A DNA stretch of 6,647 bases, taken from Rhodocyclaceae bacterium. GTDB taxonomy: Bacteria > Pseudomonadota > Gammaproteobacteria > Burkholderiales > Rhodocyclaceae. Where the stretch lies: positions 1-6,647 of the forward strand of contig DAIEEM010000176.1 of NCBI GenBank assembly GCA_027325905.1, given 5' to 3'. Positions 5,640 to 6,647 of the stretch are shown one piece after another. A program made the translations under genes and the position numbers. The notes under the pieces were generated by a model. That model was not told the origin of the DNA and ran no database searches. It saw only the letters and a list, made by a program, of their open reading frames with translations. Position 1 is the first letter of the stretch; each line of letters begins with the position of its first letter.

Positions 5640-6335
5640 TCAGTCGCGGTCGCCCGAGAAGGCCATCAGCAGGCTCAGCAGGTTGACGAAGACGTTGTAG
5701 ATGTCGAGATACACGGCCAGCGTGGCCGTGATGTAGTTGGTCTCGCCGCCGTGCACGATGCGGTTGATGTCGTAGAGGATGTAGGCGGAGAACAGCACCA
5801 CCGCGATCGCCGAGACGGCAAGGTACAGCGCCGGGATGTGGAAGAACATATTGGCCAGTCCCGCCAGCAGGATCAGGATCAGTCCGGCGAAGAGGAACTT
5901 GCCCATGTTGCTGAAATCGCGCTTGGTGGTCGAGGCGATGCCGGCCAGGGCGAAGAAGATGCCGCCGGTGCCGGCCGCCGCCATGGCGATCAGCGTGCCG
6001 CCGTTGGAAAAGCCCAGCGCCGCCCTCAGGATGCCCGAGAGCATCAGGCCCATGAAGAAGGTGAAGCCGAGCAGCAGCACGACGCCCATGGCGCTGTCCT
6101 TGGTCTTCTCGATGCCCCACATGAAGCCGAAGGCGATGCCGAGGAAGACGAGGAACGAAATCATCGGGCTGCCGGCGAACAAGGAGAAATGCATCTGCAC
6201 GCCGACCAGCGCGCCGAGCACGGTCGGTATCATCGACAGGGCGAGCAGCGCATAGGTGTTGCGCAACACGCGGTTCTGTTGTTGGGCGAGCGCCTGCGCA
6301 TTGGACGGATACTGGCCGAATTGGATGTCTTGCAT
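5640..6335 (-). CDS. yccA: Bax inhibitor-1/YccA family membrane protein
   Basis: This 231-residue inner-membrane protein has about seven hydrophobic helices, at roughly 26-46, 56-74, 82-103, 113-131, 144-164, 168-188 and 203-226. The ending IVHGGETNYITATLAVYLDIY and the N-terminal VLRNTYALLALS closely match E. coli YccA (219 residues), a substrate and modulator of the FtsH protease. Asp189 and Asp211 occupy positions like the aspartate pair that gates calcium leak in the Bacillus relative YetJ; a channel or leak role here is inference. The first 24 residues are polar, Gln/Asn-rich and cytoplasmic. ATG 6333-6335 is preceded at 10 bases by GGAGG (6346-6350), and upstream codons give no hydrophobic extension. 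The gene converges with rlmD and diverges from the tRNA gene. Family assignment is firm; true orthology to yccA within this family is probable. Confidence 0.9.
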   Translation of the reverse strand: MQDIQFGQYPSNAQALAQQQNRVLRNTYALLALSMIPTVLGALVGVQMHFSLFAGSPMISFLVFLGIAFGFMWGIEKTKDSAMGVVLLLGFTFFMGLMLSGILRAALGFSNGGTLIAMAAAGTGGIFFALAGIASTTKRDFSNMGKFLFAGLILILLAGLANMFFHIPALYLAVSAIAVVLFSAYILYDINRIVHGGETNYITATLAVYLDIYNVFVNLLSLLMAFSGDRD

Positions 6336-6376
6336 GGAAGGATTGCCTCCGTTACTGGAAAGGTACGACAGATAAG

Positions 6377-6403
6377 ACTATAGAAAGCCGGGTTAAGTTT
6401 CAA
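6377..6403 (-). promoter_or_regulatory. Candidate yccA promoter
   Basis: On the minus strand TTGAAA (6403-6398) and TATAGT (6382-6377) are separated by 15 bases, shorter than the usual 17. Transcription would begin near 6370, about 35 bases before the yccA ATG, leaving room for the GGAGG site. The hexamers are good, the spacing is not, so this is a moderate call. Confidence 0.4.
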
Positions 6404-6455
6404 TCGGAATATTGGGGCGTTTGCGCCGCATTCAAGGCGCTTGCCGACACGGCGT

Positions 6456-6461
6456 TATAAT
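6456..6461 (+). promoter_or_regulatory. -10 box of the tRNA-Ser promoter
   Basis: A perfect TATAAT sits 24 bases before the tRNA 5' end, within GTTATAATCCGCGCGCC. The GC-rich discriminator just downstream is typical of stable-RNA promoters under stringent control. The -35 is unclear: TTCAAG at 6431-6436 would leave a 19-base spacer. A similar TTATAATC plus GCGC context occurs between roxA and rlmD. Confidence 0.65.
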
Positions 6462-6485
6462 CCGCGCGCCTTAAGCCAGCATTAC

Positions 6486-6573
6486 GGAGGTGTGGCAGAG
6501 TGGTCGATTGCACCGGTCTTGAAAACCGGCAAGGGGCAACCATTCGTGAGTTCGAATCTCACCGCCTCCGCCA
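6486..6573 (+). tRNA. tRNA-Ser (anticodon UGA)
   Basis: This is a complete class II tRNA of 88 bases including an encoded CCA (6571-6573). The acceptor stem pairs GGAGGTG (6486-6492) with CGCCTCC (6563-6569), with one T-G wobble and discriminator G6570. The anticodon stem CCGGT/ACCGG (6513-6517, 6525-6529) encloses loop CTTGAAA with anticodon TGA at 6520-6522, reading UCA and related serine codons. The T arm is GTGAG-TTCGAAT-CTCAC (6546-6562). The long variable region at 6530-6545 is the serine-type identity feature. It has its own promoter upstream. No clear terminator is visible before the window ends. Confidence 0.97.
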
Positions 6574-6575
6574 GG

Positions 6576-6647
6576 TCATTCAAGCCGCGTGAACAGCATG
6601 CCTTGTGCTGCGGATTCGACCGCGGCGGTGCGGGTTGTGGCATCGGC
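6576..6647 (-). CDS. Possible C-terminus of an unidentified protein (runs off window)
   Basis: On the minus strand a frame is open from the right edge to TGA at 6578-6576, giving 23 residues ending in AAQGMLFTRLE. The stop lies two bases from the tRNA CCA end, so the gene would converge on the tRNA. Third positions are moderately GC-rich (15 of 23). The plus strand also has an open frame here, so the fragment is not decisive. I recognise no family from the tail. Confidence 0.4.
   Translation of the reverse strand, partial: ADATTRTAAVESAAQGMLFTRLE

Noticed and set aside
5751..6383. Plus-strand open frame of 210 codons rich in His, Glu and Gln
   Set aside because: It is antisense to the YccA-type gene, whose membrane helices and GGETNY motif are clear. 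The charged composition is what antisense of a hydrophobic protein gives.
1..6647. A hidden multi-gene defence, mobile or biosynthetic system
   Set aside because: Every sizeable stretch is explained by housekeeping genes with intact family motifs, and no gap exceeds about 160 bases. Composition is uniform, so there is no sign of transferred DNA within the window.

Overview
The window is GC-rich chromosomal DNA that looks like core genome of a betaproteobacterium, plausibly Rhodocyclales or a relative. The evidence is the dapA-bamC pair, a BamC with the long form and C-terminal motifs I associate with beta-proteobacteria, and the strong G/C third-position bias of every gene. The genus cannot be fixed from this sequence. 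There are no insertion sequences, phage genes, CRISPR repeats, toxin-antitoxin pairs or secondary-metabolism genes, and no convincing unknown multi-gene system.

Layout. On the left, the 3' end of dapA (lysine and diaminopimelate synthesis) is followed after 17 bases by bamC, a lipoprotein of the outer-membrane beta-barrel assembly machine. Both are on the plus strand. Converging on bamC, with only 15 bases between, is a minus-strand gene for an unrecognised lipoprotein that contains two long C tracts. It diverges from a plus-strand YycJ/WalJ-type metallo-beta-lactamase-fold hydrolase. A perfect hairpin with an A tract on one side and a T tract on the other separates the hydrolase from a minus-strand gene for a very short Ala/Pro-rich lipoprotein. 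About 160 bases upstream of that gene ends the minus-strand gene for the JmjC/cupin ribosomal oxygenase RoxA (YcfD). A possible broken mini-ORF overlaps the roxA stop.

roxA diverges from rlmD, the 23S rRNA m5U methyltransferase, across 43 bases that hold a palindromic ATTATAAT able to act as a -10 box on both strands. These two genes modify different parts of the large ribosomal subunit: ribosomal protein L16 and 23S rRNA. A second hairpin lies between rlmD and a convergent minus-strand gene for a seven-helix Bax-inhibitor-1/YccA membrane protein. On the far right, divergent from yccA, is a complete tRNA-Ser(UGA) gene with its own TATAAT box and encoded CCA. Two bases beyond the CCA is the stop codon of a possible minus-strand gene that runs off the window.

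The genes are linked mainly by cell-envelope biogenesis (dapA, bamC, two lipoproteins, yccA) and translation (roxA, rlmD, tRNA-Ser). The most useful second looks are the roxA/rlmD promoter palindrome with a probably leaderless roxA, the one-base-disrupted mini-ORF after roxA, and the C-tract lipoprotein.
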